NCBI GenBank assembly: GCA_947500295.1
Contig: CANMRM010000001.1
Location: 372,001 to 436,000, forward strand
DNA: 64,000 bases
Direction of reading: 5' to 3'
Source: an uncultured Kordiimonas sp.
GTDB taxonomy: Bacteria; Pseudomonadota; Alphaproteobacteria; Sphingomonadales; Kordiimonadaceae
Part shown: one piece after another, positions 35,531 to 43,286 of the stretch
Numbering within the stretch: position 1 is the stretch's first letter
Layout of the letters: the number at the start of each line of letters is the position of its first letter
The notes under the pieces: model-generated
What the model was told of the DNA's origin: nothing
The model's input: the letters and a program-made list of their open reading frames with translations, nothing else
Databases searched by the model: none
Position numbers and translations under genes: made by a program

Positions 35531-35563
35531 CTATTCACCGAGCATATGGCAGGCGATGCGGAC
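35531..35563 (-). pseudogene. Remnant of the 3' end of a yjbQ gene
   Basis: On the minus strand this reads RIACHMLGE followed by TAG, against RIACHLLGE and TGA at the end of the intact yjbQ (38358). Over the 24 bases 35538-35561 it matches 38365-38388 at 23 positions, and differences are synonymous or conservative in the same frame. No other part of yjbQ is present: upstream of these codons the amidohydrolase coding sequence begins. It is a displaced gene end, not a chance match. Confidence 0.8.
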
Positions 35564-35570
35564 ACGTCGA

Positions 35571-37106
35571 TCAATTTGGGGCGCCCAGTTTTTCCTGCCT
35601 TGCCGAAAGCTGGGCGCGGTCGATTATTTTGCCGCCGAGGATCACATGACTGACCGTGTTGTAGGCTTCAATGGACTCGAGCGGGTTCTTTCTTAGCAGA
35701 ATAAGATCTGCAGTCTTATCAGGTTCAATGGTCCCCAACTCTGCTTCCAGACCAAAAGCCGTGGCATTGTCGATTGTCATGGCGGCAAGTAGTGCGTTCA
35801 AAGGGATGCCTATACGTGCCCATGTTTGCATTTCCCAGTATCCTGCTAGTCCGGGAGGAGAGCCCCATCCGAAGCCACCAACTGCTGTGTCGGTGCCAAA
35901 AATCAACCTTGCCCCACTGTTATACAGTTGTGCTATCTGTGCTTCGTAGCGCGTGTTGAAGTCTTGCTGTAAAGACCTGATCGGTTTCCCGGAGGCTTGT
36001 TCGGTAATCACATCGGCAAACATCTTGATGAACATACCTTTCTGGGCCTGAGCGTCCGTTTTCAGATAGTGGTGATATGCTCTGGGAACGACATGTTGCC
36101 AGTCTTGGTCTTCCAGTAATTCGGGTGCAAACAGAGAGAACGTATTTCGCAATGTGTTGAAAGTCGGTTGCAATCTAACACGGCTTTTGGCGAGCGACAT
36201 CAGCAGCTCGTTATATTCGGGAAGAGGGGTCATGGCATCAAAGGGCTGAGAAGGCCATTCCCACATGCCGTGGGCCAGGATATCGACCCCGGAATCAAGG
36301 GCCATGCGCACGCCCTCAGGGGTTGTGGCGTGCAACAAAACAGGCATGGAGGCAACGTGGGCCTCTTGCACCATATCCTTGATTATCTGTGGGGATGGTA
36401 GTTTGAAATCCGGCTTTTGCGGGCCGGGCCACCACAAAGCTTCTTCGTAATATAGTTTGACGCACTTGCCGCCAGCTTTCTTGACATGGTCCACCGCAGA
36501 TCGGGGTGTATGGTCTTCAGGCTTGGCAGAACCGGGAATTTGCCCGGAACTGTGGTGGTCGATCAGATAGCCCGGATAGGCCTTTTCCAACGCGCCGTCT
36601 GGGATTTCAAGCGACATAAACCCGTCGGACAGAATAACACCCTGACCGCAATGGTACAGGCGAGGTGCGACTGCTGCCTGTTCGAAACGAGCGTTGGTTT
36701 CAAAATCAGCATTGAGTTCCACAACTGACGTAAAGCCAAAATAGAGATAGCTTCGCGGTTGTTGTTCCATGTAGGCAGCGTAAAGACGATCATAGTCCTT
36801 GGTCAGGTTTCTGCGCAGGCCTGTTGCATGGTAAAGGTGCACGTGACTGTCGATCAGGCCTGGTATCAGGAACCCACCTTTGCCATCCAACTGGATGCGG
36901 CTGGTTTTGGGAGGATCACCCTGGCCGACCGCGTCAATGCGCCCTTCGTGCAGTGTTACCCATGCGTTACGAAGTGGGGTGGGCCTTTCCGGGGAAATGA
37001 CAGTTACGTTAGAAATTACAGTTTTTTCGGAGCTTTGTTCTGCAAGGTTTTCGGTTGTGCCTGTTGATGCGAGTGCACATGCAATGCAAAGGGTCTTGGT
37101 GATCAT
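35571..37106 (-). CDS. Secreted amidohydrolase (imidazolonepropionase-like)
   Basis: The 511-residue product has a short signal-like N-terminus (TLCIACALASTGTTENLAEQ) and the metal-dependent hydrolase fold: LIPGLIDSHVHLY (HxH), GGKCVKLYYEE (lysine), PVLLHATTPEG, LAHGMWEW (His) and IFGTDTAVGG (Asp). The end ELGTIEPDKTADLILLRKNP is typical of the family. GGAGG is nine bases before the ATG. It forms a cassette with the membrane AraC regulator, the two separated by a 22-bp palindrome. Substrate unknown. Confidence 0.87.
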   Translation of the reverse strand: MITKTLCIACALASTGTTENLAEQSSEKTVISNVTVISPERPTPLRNAWVTLHEGRIDAVGQGDPPKTSRIQLDGKGGFLIPGLIDSHVHLYHATGLRRNLTKDYDRLYAAYMEQQPRSYLYFGFTSVVELNADFETNARFEQAAVAPRLYHCGQGVILSDGFMSLEIPDGALEKAYPGYLIDHHSSGQIPGSAKPEDHTPRSAVDHVKKAGGKCVKLYYEEALWWPGPQKPDFKLPSPQIIKDMVQEAHVASMPVLLHATTPEGVRMALDSGVDILAHGMWEWPSQPFDAMTPLPEYNELLMSLAKSRVRLQPTFNTLRNTFSLFAPELLEDQDWQHVVPRAYHHYLKTDAQAQKGMFIKMFADVITEQASGKPIRSLQQDFNTRYEAQIAQLYNSGARLIFGTDTAVGGFGWGSPPGLAGYWEMQTWARIGIPLNALLAAMTIDNATAFGLEAELGTIEPDKTADLILLRKNPLESIEAYNTVSHVILGGKIIDRAQLSARQEKLGAPN

Positions 37107-37178
37107 TCCTTGTTGCCTCCGGTTGACATATTTTTGTGCACCATAGGCAGTTCTCTGGAGAGCCAGAAGGCCGTGACA

Positions 37179-37200
37179 GTTCTGAAACGCGTTTCAGAAC
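37179..37200. promoter_or_regulatory. 22-bp perfect palindrome upstream of the amidohydrolase
   Basis: Arms GTTCTGAAACG (37179-37189) and CGTTTCAGAAC (37190-37200) form a perfect palindrome with no spacer, 36 bases after the AraC gene stop and 73 bases before the amidohydrolase start. The GAAACG.CGTTTC core is LacI-like. No LacI-family gene is in the window. Confidence 0.6.
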
Positions 37201-37235
37201 CCCTGCCGGCGATTAATCAGGGATGATTCTGGAAG

Positions 37236-38261
37236 TTATGTGTGTGACTTGCGATATTCTGTCGGTGTTTGACCGGTGATGCGGCGAAACTCTGAATTGA
37301 AAGCCGATTTACTGATAAAGCCTGAACTCAACATGACCTCCGAGATTTGCAAGTTGCCGGATTGCAGCAGGTCTTCGCTATGGCGAATGCGAAACTCGTT
37401 CAGGAAGCGTGAAAAATTATTACCAGTACATCTGTTGATCGCCTGAGATAGTACCTTTGCAGGAAGGCCGAGCCGACGCGCCAGTCGGGCAAGACTTATA
37501 TGTGGGTCCGTGTATAACTGCTGCTCGGAGATGACTTCCCTGGCACGGTTCACCAGGTCGTGATCTTGCTGGTTCGGTGGATGCGCCTTGTATGCATTTT
37601 GGTGTCCGCGTTCCCTGTTTGCCATAAACACAGGTGCCCCAATGAGAGCTGCAACGATGGAAGCTGCTACCAGAATGCCGGTGGCCCCGGTTAAAAACCG
37701 GGTCGCCATTGCCTCCCCGCCAACAAAGTCCGCTAAAAGTATGGCTATGTCAGCCTGCAGGATTAGGCCGAGAAAGAAAACTGCTCCAATCAAACATAAC
37801 TTTACTCGAAAATACCCTTCCACAGGTATCTGAACGAAAGCATCCTCTTCCAGGTGAATGCGGGAAGCCAGCAACACCAGATAAATGCCGTTCGCAGCGG
37901 TCAACACAATTTCCGTTGACCAGCCGACGGGCAAGGCGATGCCTATTTGCACCAGAAGTGCCACGATGCCATGCAGGTAAACCTCGCGGGGTTCTGGCCA
38001 TCCCGTTTGGGTCATCAGGGAACGAAATCCCAGCCAAAGTCCCGGCGCAATCAGGGCACCGAGATGAGGCTGTGCAATCTTGGCGAATGCATAACCGTAC
38101 TCCAGTCGACTGCCTACCAGTATGCCCACCAGAGCAGTCGCCATGAGAGAAAGACTGAAAAAAGCACGCGCTCCCGGTGTTTGGTGCGTTCGTACTGCAA
38201 CTGTCGTCCCGAGAATGACAGCAAAGATCGATAAGACCCAGGGGATCGGAATGGTTGTCAT
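37236..38261 (-). CDS. Membrane-bound AraC-family regulator
   Basis: The 341-residue product (from the ATG at 38261, TGAGG upstream) has about six or seven N-terminal membrane spans (to about residue 215) and a C-terminal AraC HTH_18 domain (ISLARLARRLGLPAKVLSQA to FNSEFRRITGQTPTEYRKSH). Such proteins sense a ligand in or across the membrane. The neighbouring amidohydrolase is its likely target. An in-frame start at 38294 is possible. Confidence 0.88.
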   Translation of the reverse strand: MTTIPIPWVLSIFAVILGTTVAVRTHQTPGARAFFSLSLMATALVGILVGSRLEYGYAFAKIAQPHLGALIAPGLWLGFRSLMTQTGWPEPREVYLHGIVALLVQIGIALPVGWSTEIVLTAANGIYLVLLASRIHLEEDAFVQIPVEGYFRVKLCLIGAVFFLGLILQADIAILLADFVGGEAMATRFLTGATGILVAASIVAALIGAPVFMANRERGHQNAYKAHPPNQQDHDLVNRAREVISEQQLYTDPHISLARLARRLGLPAKVLSQAINRCTGNNFSRFLNEFRIRHSEDLLQSGNLQISEVMLSSGFISKSAFNSEFRRITGQTPTEYRKSHT

Positions 38262-38357
38262 GTTGAATGCCTCAGTCAGTAGCTGGACTCTCAAAGATGC
38301 TGCCGTTGATCTGAATAGTCATATGGTCAAGTGAGCTTCTGCCAGGAATTCTGGCCA

Positions 38358-38780
38358 TCACTCGCCGAGCAAATGGCAGGCGATGCGGCGATGGTGGCCG
38401 CGCCGCCTGTGTTCCAATAAATAAACGCCCTGCCACGTGCCGAGCCGAAGGGCGCCATCGAGAATTGGTATCGCAAGCGTAGTGCTTGTTAGCGCCGATT
38501 TGACGTGCGCGGGCATGTCATCCGGCCCTTCTGCGCTGTGGCGGTAGAGACCGGGCCCTTCAGGTGCCAGTTGGTCCAGAGCATCCAGCAAGTCATCCTG
38601 TACATCGGGATCAGCGTTTTCCTGAATGGTCAGAGAGGCTGATGTATGCTGAACCAGCAGATTGACCAGTCCTGTTGTCATGCCACATTGACGGACAAAC
38701 CCGGCAACATCGCCGGTGAATTCATGGGCACCGCGACCGCGGGTCACAACCTCGAAGGTGGTTTCATATTGCACAAGCAA
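38358..38780 (-). CDS. yjbQ: YjbQ family protein (UPF0047)
   Basis: YjbQ proteins have a conserved fold and reported thiamine-phosphate-synthase-like side activity; the true role is unsettled. The motifs are RGRGAHEFT, LVQHTSASLTIQENADPDV, GPDDMPAHVKSALT and LGTWQGVYLLEHR. The family length is about 130-140 residues; TTG at 38780 (140 codons) has GAGG eight bases upstream, while GTG at 38774 is an alternative. The longer frame to 38960 lies over hsp20 and is spurious. Its last nine codons recur at 35531. Confidence 0.88.
   Translation of the reverse strand: MLVQYETTFEVVTRGRGAHEFTGDVAGFVRQCGMTTGLVNLLVQHTSASLTIQENADPDVQDDLLDALDQLAPEGPGLYRHSAEGPDDMPAHVKSALTSTTLAIPILDGALRLGTWQGVYLLEHRRRGHHRRIACHLLGE
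38365..38388. repeat. Direct repeat: yjbQ 3' end, matching 35538-35561
   Basis: Twenty-three of 24 bases match the copy at 35538-35561 in the same orientation, 2827 bases apart. The repeats bracket the amidohydrolase/AraC cassette, as attachment-site or target-site repeats would. Confidence 0.8.
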
Positions 38781-38784
38781 GTGG

Positions 38785-39195
38785 CTAGCCTCGGATGGGG
38801 ATTGTTTTGATGGCAGGCTCCAGTTGAGGCCGGTGCAGGTCAATGTGCAACAAACCATTTTCCATGAAGGCGTCAGTGACTTCCATACCATCAGCAAGCA
38901 CGAATTTGCGCAGGAACTGCCGGGCCGCGATGCCGCGATGCAAAAATTCCTTCGACCCATTGTCGTCTTGCTGTTTGCCTCTGATGATTAGCTGATTGGC
39001 CTCCAGCGATATCGCCACATCGTCCCGTGTAAATCCGGCCACGGCCAGAGAAATCCGAATATCTTCCTCACCCATATGCTCGATATTGTAGGGTGGGTAT
39101 CCTTCACCGGCATTTTTGGCGACGCTATCAAGAACATCCTCGAGCTGATCGAAGCCCAGGAGAAACGGGCTGTTGAAAACCGACATTCGCGACAT
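38785..39195 (-). CDS. Small heat-shock protein (Hsp20/alpha-crystallin)
   Basis: The 136-residue protein opens SVFNSPFLLGFDQLEDVLD and has the alpha-crystallin domain YPPYNIEHMGEEDIRISLAV, then GFTRDDVAISLEANQLIIRG, and a C-terminal IxI-type motif (KTIPI). GGAGG lies before the ATG at 39195. It acts as an ATP-independent holdase. CTTGAT occurs about 100 bases upstream as a possible sigma-32 -35 box, but no clear -10 accompanies it, and no ROSE-type leader is convincing. yjbQ starts five bases after it. Confidence 0.9.
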   Translation of the reverse strand: MSRMSVFNSPFLLGFDQLEDVLDSVAKNAGEGYPPYNIEHMGEEDIRISLAVAGFTRDDVAISLEANQLIIRGKQQDDNGSKEFLHRGIAARQFLRKFVLADGMEVTDAFMENGLLHIDLHRPQLEPAIKTIPIRG

Positions 39196-39333
39196 TGGCA
39201 CACCTCCATCATGAGCATGAGCGAGCAGAAACAGGTCACCCGCCCCATAGTGGGCGCAGGTGTCAGTGCCATATTTTGCGCGCTCAATTGGCCTTCATCA
39301 AGAGATTTTGACAAGAGGCCGACCGATGATGGG

Positions 39334-40665
39334 TTACCGGCTGGATTCAGCGCTGTCGTTGGAGGCGACTGCGGCTGTTTGTGGCAACTTGCCTTCACTG
39401 ACTTCTGGTGGCCGAATCCAGCAGCGCGTGCCCCTGGCTTTCAGTTCGTCACACAGGGTGCGGGCCTCAGCCAATGTCTTGAGAGGGCCGGCGTTGAGCC
39501 TGTAATAAAAGCCGGAAGGTCCTTCCTCGCGTGTGCCAAAATCCATTTCCGACCGGCGTGGCGGGATGTCCGCCAGAATGTCGATGTTGCGTTCATAGAG
39601 GATGTTCCAACCCTTCATCAGCCGGTCAATCGAACGGTAAGCCCCGATTTGCAGTGCCCAGCCCTCGGGCTCTAACAGCGGAGGCACATCGCCGTGCTCA
39701 TAGTTGTCTGGCGTAACTTCTTTAACGGGTATTGGCTCTGGTGTTGGCGCCTGGGCAATTTGTTTCGGCTTTGCAACAAAGCGCTGTGCCGCGAGTGCTC
39801 GGCCCTTTGTGTTTTCCAGCGTCAGGTTTGCGGATTCACGCCGGCTCCACGCTGGGTCGATCGTGCCGGTCACAAGCGCCTGCATGCGCTCTGCCTGTCC
39901 AAGGCTGGTTAGAGAGCGATAAAAAGTGAAGGTGGCGTCCACGCTTGCAGCATCAAGATCCAGCCGGGCGACCTGATAGGCTTTGTCCTCCCGCCCAGCG
40001 AGCAGATAGGCCATGGCGAGGTTTTGCCGGTCCCGGGCTTCTGCGCTGCCGGCAGTCAGCAGGGGTTCCAGAATTTCTATGGCAGTTTCAGGGCTGCCGC
40101 TTGCTGCCAGCACCAGGGCTTTGTTGGAGAGACTGGAGGTGTCGCTTAAGTCGTTGAGCACCAATAGCGCCTGGAAAGTTTGCCCTGTGGCGGCCAGGGC
40201 AATCGCTTTACCGGAGCGGGGTTTTGGGTTGTCGGGCATCAGCGCCGCGGCTTCGTTGAAACCCGACAGGGCTGTATCGAATTCACCTAGAGCAAGAGCG
40301 GCCTTGCCATAACTATAGTATGTTTCACCGGGCAACGGGGATGAGCGGTCTCTCACCAGTGCCTGCAGCATACCGTAGGCGGCTTCAAGGTTGCCCATTG
40401 CCATTTGGCTGTTGGCAAGCCCTGTAATGGCTTCCGGTCTGCGGGTTGTGACGGCGAGGTGCCGAAACAGCGGGATTGCACCTTCATGGTCGTTCTTGGC
40501 CGCCATTTCCGTGGCGATTGCCATCAGACCGCCGTTTTCCTGCGCCATCGGTACGCTATGGGCCGCGCTGACTTGCGGTGACGTGCCCGAGCCGTAGGCG
40601 CAAGCGGTGAGTGCCAGAGCGCAGCCGCCTGCTATCATTGGTTTTATGAAACGTTTGTTTGCCAT
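39334..40665 (-). CDS. TPR lipoprotein with SPOR domain
   Basis: The 443-residue product has a lipobox-like signal sequence (CALALTACAYG, Cys22), tetratricopeptide repeats (about 45-260, for example AITGLANSQMAMGNLEAAYG) and a C-terminal SPOR domain (about 345-420, GWALQIGAYRSIDRLMKGWN, then FYYRLNAGPLKTLAEA and TRCWIRPP). The TPR region resembles TadD-type Flp-pilus lipoproteins. SPOR domains bind denuded septal peptidoglycan. It is divergent from another SPOR protein. Confidence 0.85.
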   Translation of the reverse strand: MANKRFIKPMIAGGCALALTACAYGSGTSPQVSAAHSVPMAQENGGLMAIATEMAAKNDHEGAIPLFRHLAVTTRRPEAITGLANSQMAMGNLEAAYGMLQALVRDRSSPLPGETYYSYGKAALALGEFDTALSGFNEAAALMPDNPKPRSGKAIALAATGQTFQALLVLNDLSDTSSLSNKALVLAASGSPETAIEILEPLLTAGSAEARDRQNLAMAYLLAGREDKAYQVARLDLDAASVDATFTFYRSLTSLGQAERMQALVTGTIDPAWSRRESANLTLENTKGRALAAQRFVAKPKQIAQAPTPEPIPVKEVTPDNYEHGDVPPLLEPEGWALQIGAYRSIDRLMKGWNILYERNIDILADIPPRRSEMDFGTREEGPSGFYYRLNAGPLKTLAEARTLCDELKARGTRCWIRPPEVSEGKLPQTAAVASNDSAESSR

Positions 40666-40824
40666 GATTTTGCCTGAGTACTATTTGAACCGGAGTTCAT
40701 TTGCCTAATGTCCTTTGGAAGGCTAATCTTTGAGGCATGAAATAACATTTAAGGAAACGATGCGCTTTTAAGCGTGTTTGTTTCAATTTTTAGCAATTTC
40801 GGTGCTTTTTTGACGTATCTGACC

Positions 40825-41808
40825 ATGAAAAGACGCTCAAATCTGACTTTTTTTGTGATTCTAACCGTCATATTGGCGGGGGTGGTGGGTAACAGTCATC
40901 TGCTAAATGCGCAGGACAGCGGTTCAGACGCTGACCAGCAGTCCATTGAAGATGCGCTGGATGCTATCCGGGCCAGCGACTATCAGACGGGACGGGCAAT
41001 CCTGGAAGCACTTTCCCAGCAGGGCAACTCTGATGCCTTTTATCATTTGGCGGAAATGTCGCGGCTTGGTATTGGCGGTGAGGCATCGATGTCGATTGCC
41101 ATTATGTACTACCGCCTTGCTGGCAAACTCGGGAGCGAAAAGGCGGCGATGAAACTCGCCAATATCCTGTATTTTGACGGCGAAAAAACCGATGCAGAAA
41201 TCGCTGAAGCCTTTGCCACGTGGCAAACATACGCTCTCACCGGCAACGCTGAAGCGGCCTATCTACTGGGCATCATATACTGGAACGGCGAAAACGGGCG
41301 CGCGCCGGACCCTGTCAGAGGATACGGTCTGGTGTGGAAAGCGGCCCAGGCGGGCTATGAGCTCGCCGTTAATGCAGAGCTTGAAATGCGCAGTCTTTTG
41401 CCAGGGGACGCTCGTACTGCCGGTCGGGCATATGGCCAGCAACTGGCAGAGTTGGGGTTTTCGGATGACCATTTGAACATCGAGCTTCTTGTCGAGGGCT
41501 GGACGCCGGACGAAAAAGAAGACGAAGTTGCGGAAAAACCCGAAGACTGGTCAGCGGTTTGGCATCTGGAAGTAGGTTTTGCCATGCGAGAAGCTGACGC
41601 GGCGGCAATGCTGGAGGAAATCCAGAGGGACTATGCTGACCTGGTAAAAGGCCTTCACACAGAAATGGTCGAGTCGGCCAACCGGGTTGGCCGATACAAA
41701 TTGGTGTTTGGCCCGATGGATGGGATGCATTCTGCTGTTCGGATGTGCGTTGACATGAAGCGGGCTGGCTATGACTGTTTTGCCAAACCGCCCGGGGGTG
41801 GAAACTGA
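40825..41808 (+). CDS. Sel1-repeat protein with SPOR-like C-terminus
   Basis: From the ATG at 40825 (weak ribosome-binding site; the alternative at 40774 adds 17 residues) the 327-residue protein has a signal anchor (LTFFVILTVILAGVVGN), Sel1/TPR-like repeats (about 55-200, for example DAFYHLAEMSRLGIGGEA, AAYLLGIIYWNGENGRAP) and a SPOR-like domain (about 245-320, VWHLEVGFAMREADAAAML to GRYKLVFGPMDGMHSAVRMC). The repeat class differs from that of its divergent partner, yet the C-terminal domain is of the same kind. It is likely a septal envelope protein. Confidence 0.8.
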   Translation: MKRRSNLTFFVILTVILAGVVGNSHLLNAQDSGSDADQQSIEDALDAIRASDYQTGRAILEALSQQGNSDAFYHLAEMSRLGIGGEASMSIAIMYYRLAGKLGSEKAAMKLANILYFDGEKTDAEIAEAFATWQTYALTGNAEAAYLLGIIYWNGENGRAPDPVRGYGLVWKAAQAGYELAVNAELEMRSLLPGDARTAGRAYGQQLAELGFSDDHLNIELLVEGWTPDEKEDEVAEKPEDWSAVWHLEVGFAMREADAAAMLEEIQRDYADLVKGLHTEMVESANRVGRYKLVFGPMDGMHSAVRMCVDMKRAGYDCFAKPPGGGN

Positions 41809-41833
41809 TCTCGGGAAAGGGCTGTCGCTGCAT

Positions 41834-41868
41834 GCGCGGGAGCCGACCGAGCTTTTCAGCTCCCGCGC
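41834..41868. terminator. GC-rich hairpin between convergent genes
   Basis: A 10-bp perfect stem (GCGCGGGAGC / GCTCCCGCGC) with a 15-base loop lies between the ends of the Sel1-SPOR gene and the RHH gene. Neither strand has a proper T-tract, so bidirectional termination is uncertain. Confidence 0.45.
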
Positions 41869-41969
41869 AAACGAAGCTGCACCATCGTCAGATCGTATCA
41901 TCATTTGACACAAGCAATAGGCAGCCTCGCCCCAGGCAGAGGCCCGATAAATCTAGTGAATTTTTGGTT

Positions 41970-42275
41970 TTATTGCCGCCGGCATATGCATTCCCCGGCC
42001 TCCAGCATGCTGGCCAGATACTCTGACACCGCCCGTTCCATGAGGGACTGCTGACTTTCGCCGTTTCGGGCAGCCAGCAGCCTGAGGTCTCTGTCTGTGG
42101 TTGTGTCGAGGCGAAGGTGTTTTTTCTTGGTCTTTTTTTCGCTGGATTTGCGAGCTTGCTTTCTGGCGGCGCCCACACTCGTTGGTACGCTCGCCAGAAA
42201 GCGTGGTGTGCTCGGAGTTGGCTGCGCTGCTCCCTTGCGGGCGAGCAATGATGCATTTAGCGAGGCCATGGTCAT
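41970..42275 (-). CDS. Ribbon-helix-helix protein, ParA partner
   Basis: The 101-residue protein has a basic disordered N-terminus (LARKGAAQPTPSTPRF) and a C-terminal RHH domain (HLRLDTTTDRDLRLLAARNG, then ESQQSLMERAVSEYLA) preceded by KKTKKK. AGGAG precedes the ATG at 42275. It follows the ParA gene by 70 bases. RHH plus ParA is the layout of type Ib plasmid partition and of orphan chromosomal ParA systems that place protein cargoes. It may bind DNA, and the basic tail may stimulate the ATPase. Confidence 0.72.
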   Translation of the reverse strand: MTMASLNASLLARKGAAQPTPSTPRFLASVPTSVGAARKQARKSSEKKTKKKHLRLDTTTDRDLRLLAARNGESQQSLMERAVSEYLASMLEAGECICRRQ

Positions 42276-42345
42276 GACTGGTCTCTCCTGATTGGTTCGT
42301 GTTTTGAAAATCGGGCAGGCTGGGACCTGCCTTTGTTTGTTGGTG

Positions 42346-43062
42346 TCAGCACGCGGACGGATGTGTTGTTGTGGTAATCTGAGGGCGGTTGCCGAAGCCC
42401 ACGCGCGGTGCACTCACGCTCTTGAACTGGGCTTTAACGGGCAGCCGTTTTATCCGCTCATTAACATAGGCCCAGAGAAGCTCGATTTCCTGGGCTGATT
42501 TGCCGCCTCCGTTTGCCTCCATAACGGTTCTGCCATCGATCATGCTGGCCGCAAAGTCCTGGCGGTTGTGGAGAATGGTAGGAGCTACCGTTCCATGTTG
42601 CGACAAAGCGATCGCAGCTTCACCGGTCAAACGCGCTCTCGCCGTGGCGCCATTGACAACAAAAACAAGCGGCTTGCCCGCGCGTTCCACCAGCTCGACA
42701 GTTTTGCCTGCTGCCCGCAGGTCATGGGGGCTTGGTCGAGTTGGTATGATTACCAGGTCGGACCGGGATACCACCGACTGGATCGCACCGGTGATGGCGG
42801 GCGGTGTATCAATGAAGACAAGCCGGATACCTTCTTCTTTTAGCGCTGACAGGTCCGTATCTAGGGTCGCGAGCGTAGCCTGGGCAAAAACGGGTTCGTC
42901 CGCCTGCCGCTCGTTCCACCAGTCGGAAAGGCTGCCCTGGGGGTCTGTGTCAATGATCGCGACGGAATCGCCACTTGCCCTTGCGGCTTCAACAGCCAGA
43001 TGCCCGGTTATCGTTGTTTTTCCTGAGCCGCCTTTTTGCGACGTAACCGCGATGATTCGCAT
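42346..43062 (-). CDS. ParA-family ATPase
   Basis: The 238-residue protein starts RIIAVTSQKGGSGKTTITGH with the deviant Walker A (KGGSGKTT), has IIDTDPQGSL (Walker A') and FIDTPPAI (Walker B), so it is an active member of the family. It ends in a basic tail. The ATG at 43062 is clear; a longer frame to 43155 adds unrelated sequence. No canonical parS sequence (TGTTTCACGTGAAACA) is present in the window, and this is not the chromosomal parAB by its neighbourhood. It may position a cytoplasmic cargo. Confidence 0.9.
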   Translation of the reverse strand: MRIIAVTSQKGGSGKTTITGHLAVEAARASGDSVAIIDTDPQGSLSDWWNERQADEPVFAQATLATLDTDLSALKEEGIRLVFIDTPPAITGAIQSVVSRSDLVIIPTRPSPHDLRAAGKTVELVERAGKPLVFVVNGATARARLTGEAAIALSQHGTVAPTILHNRQDFAASMIDGRTVMEANGGGKSAQEIELLWAYVNERIKRLPVKAQFKSVSAPRVGFGNRPQITTTTHPSAC

Positions 43063-43286
43063 GCCTGATCTCCGTGGCTCCGGTATATGAGGCCGGAGCT
43101 GTTGGGGCGCGCGGCCGAAGCGCACCCTGGTTGCCTGATCAGAGAAACCTGCCACGCGCCCGTGAATATCTGTTTAAAGAATATCGTCATTTTTCGCCTA
43201 ACACGCGGAAAATAAACAGAAAAAATAAATACAATCTTACTAAAAACCCCATAGACTTTGCCGTTTTCAAAACCTAAGCTGCCATC

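Noticed and set aside
38785-38960. N-terminal extension of YjbQ over hsp20
   Set aside because: The extra residues do not belong to the YjbQ family and overlap a convincing hsp20 frame; TTG at 38780 has a proper ribosome-binding site.
39196-39333. Sigma-32 promoter or ROSE thermometer for hsp20
   Set aside because: CTTGAT is present upstream but no matching -10 box, and no stable pairing to the ribosome-binding site was found by eye.
43063-43286. parS-like repeats upstream of ParA
   Set aside because: Only imperfect AT-rich inverted sequence (ATTTTCGC / GCGGAAAAT) is present; too weak to call a centromere.
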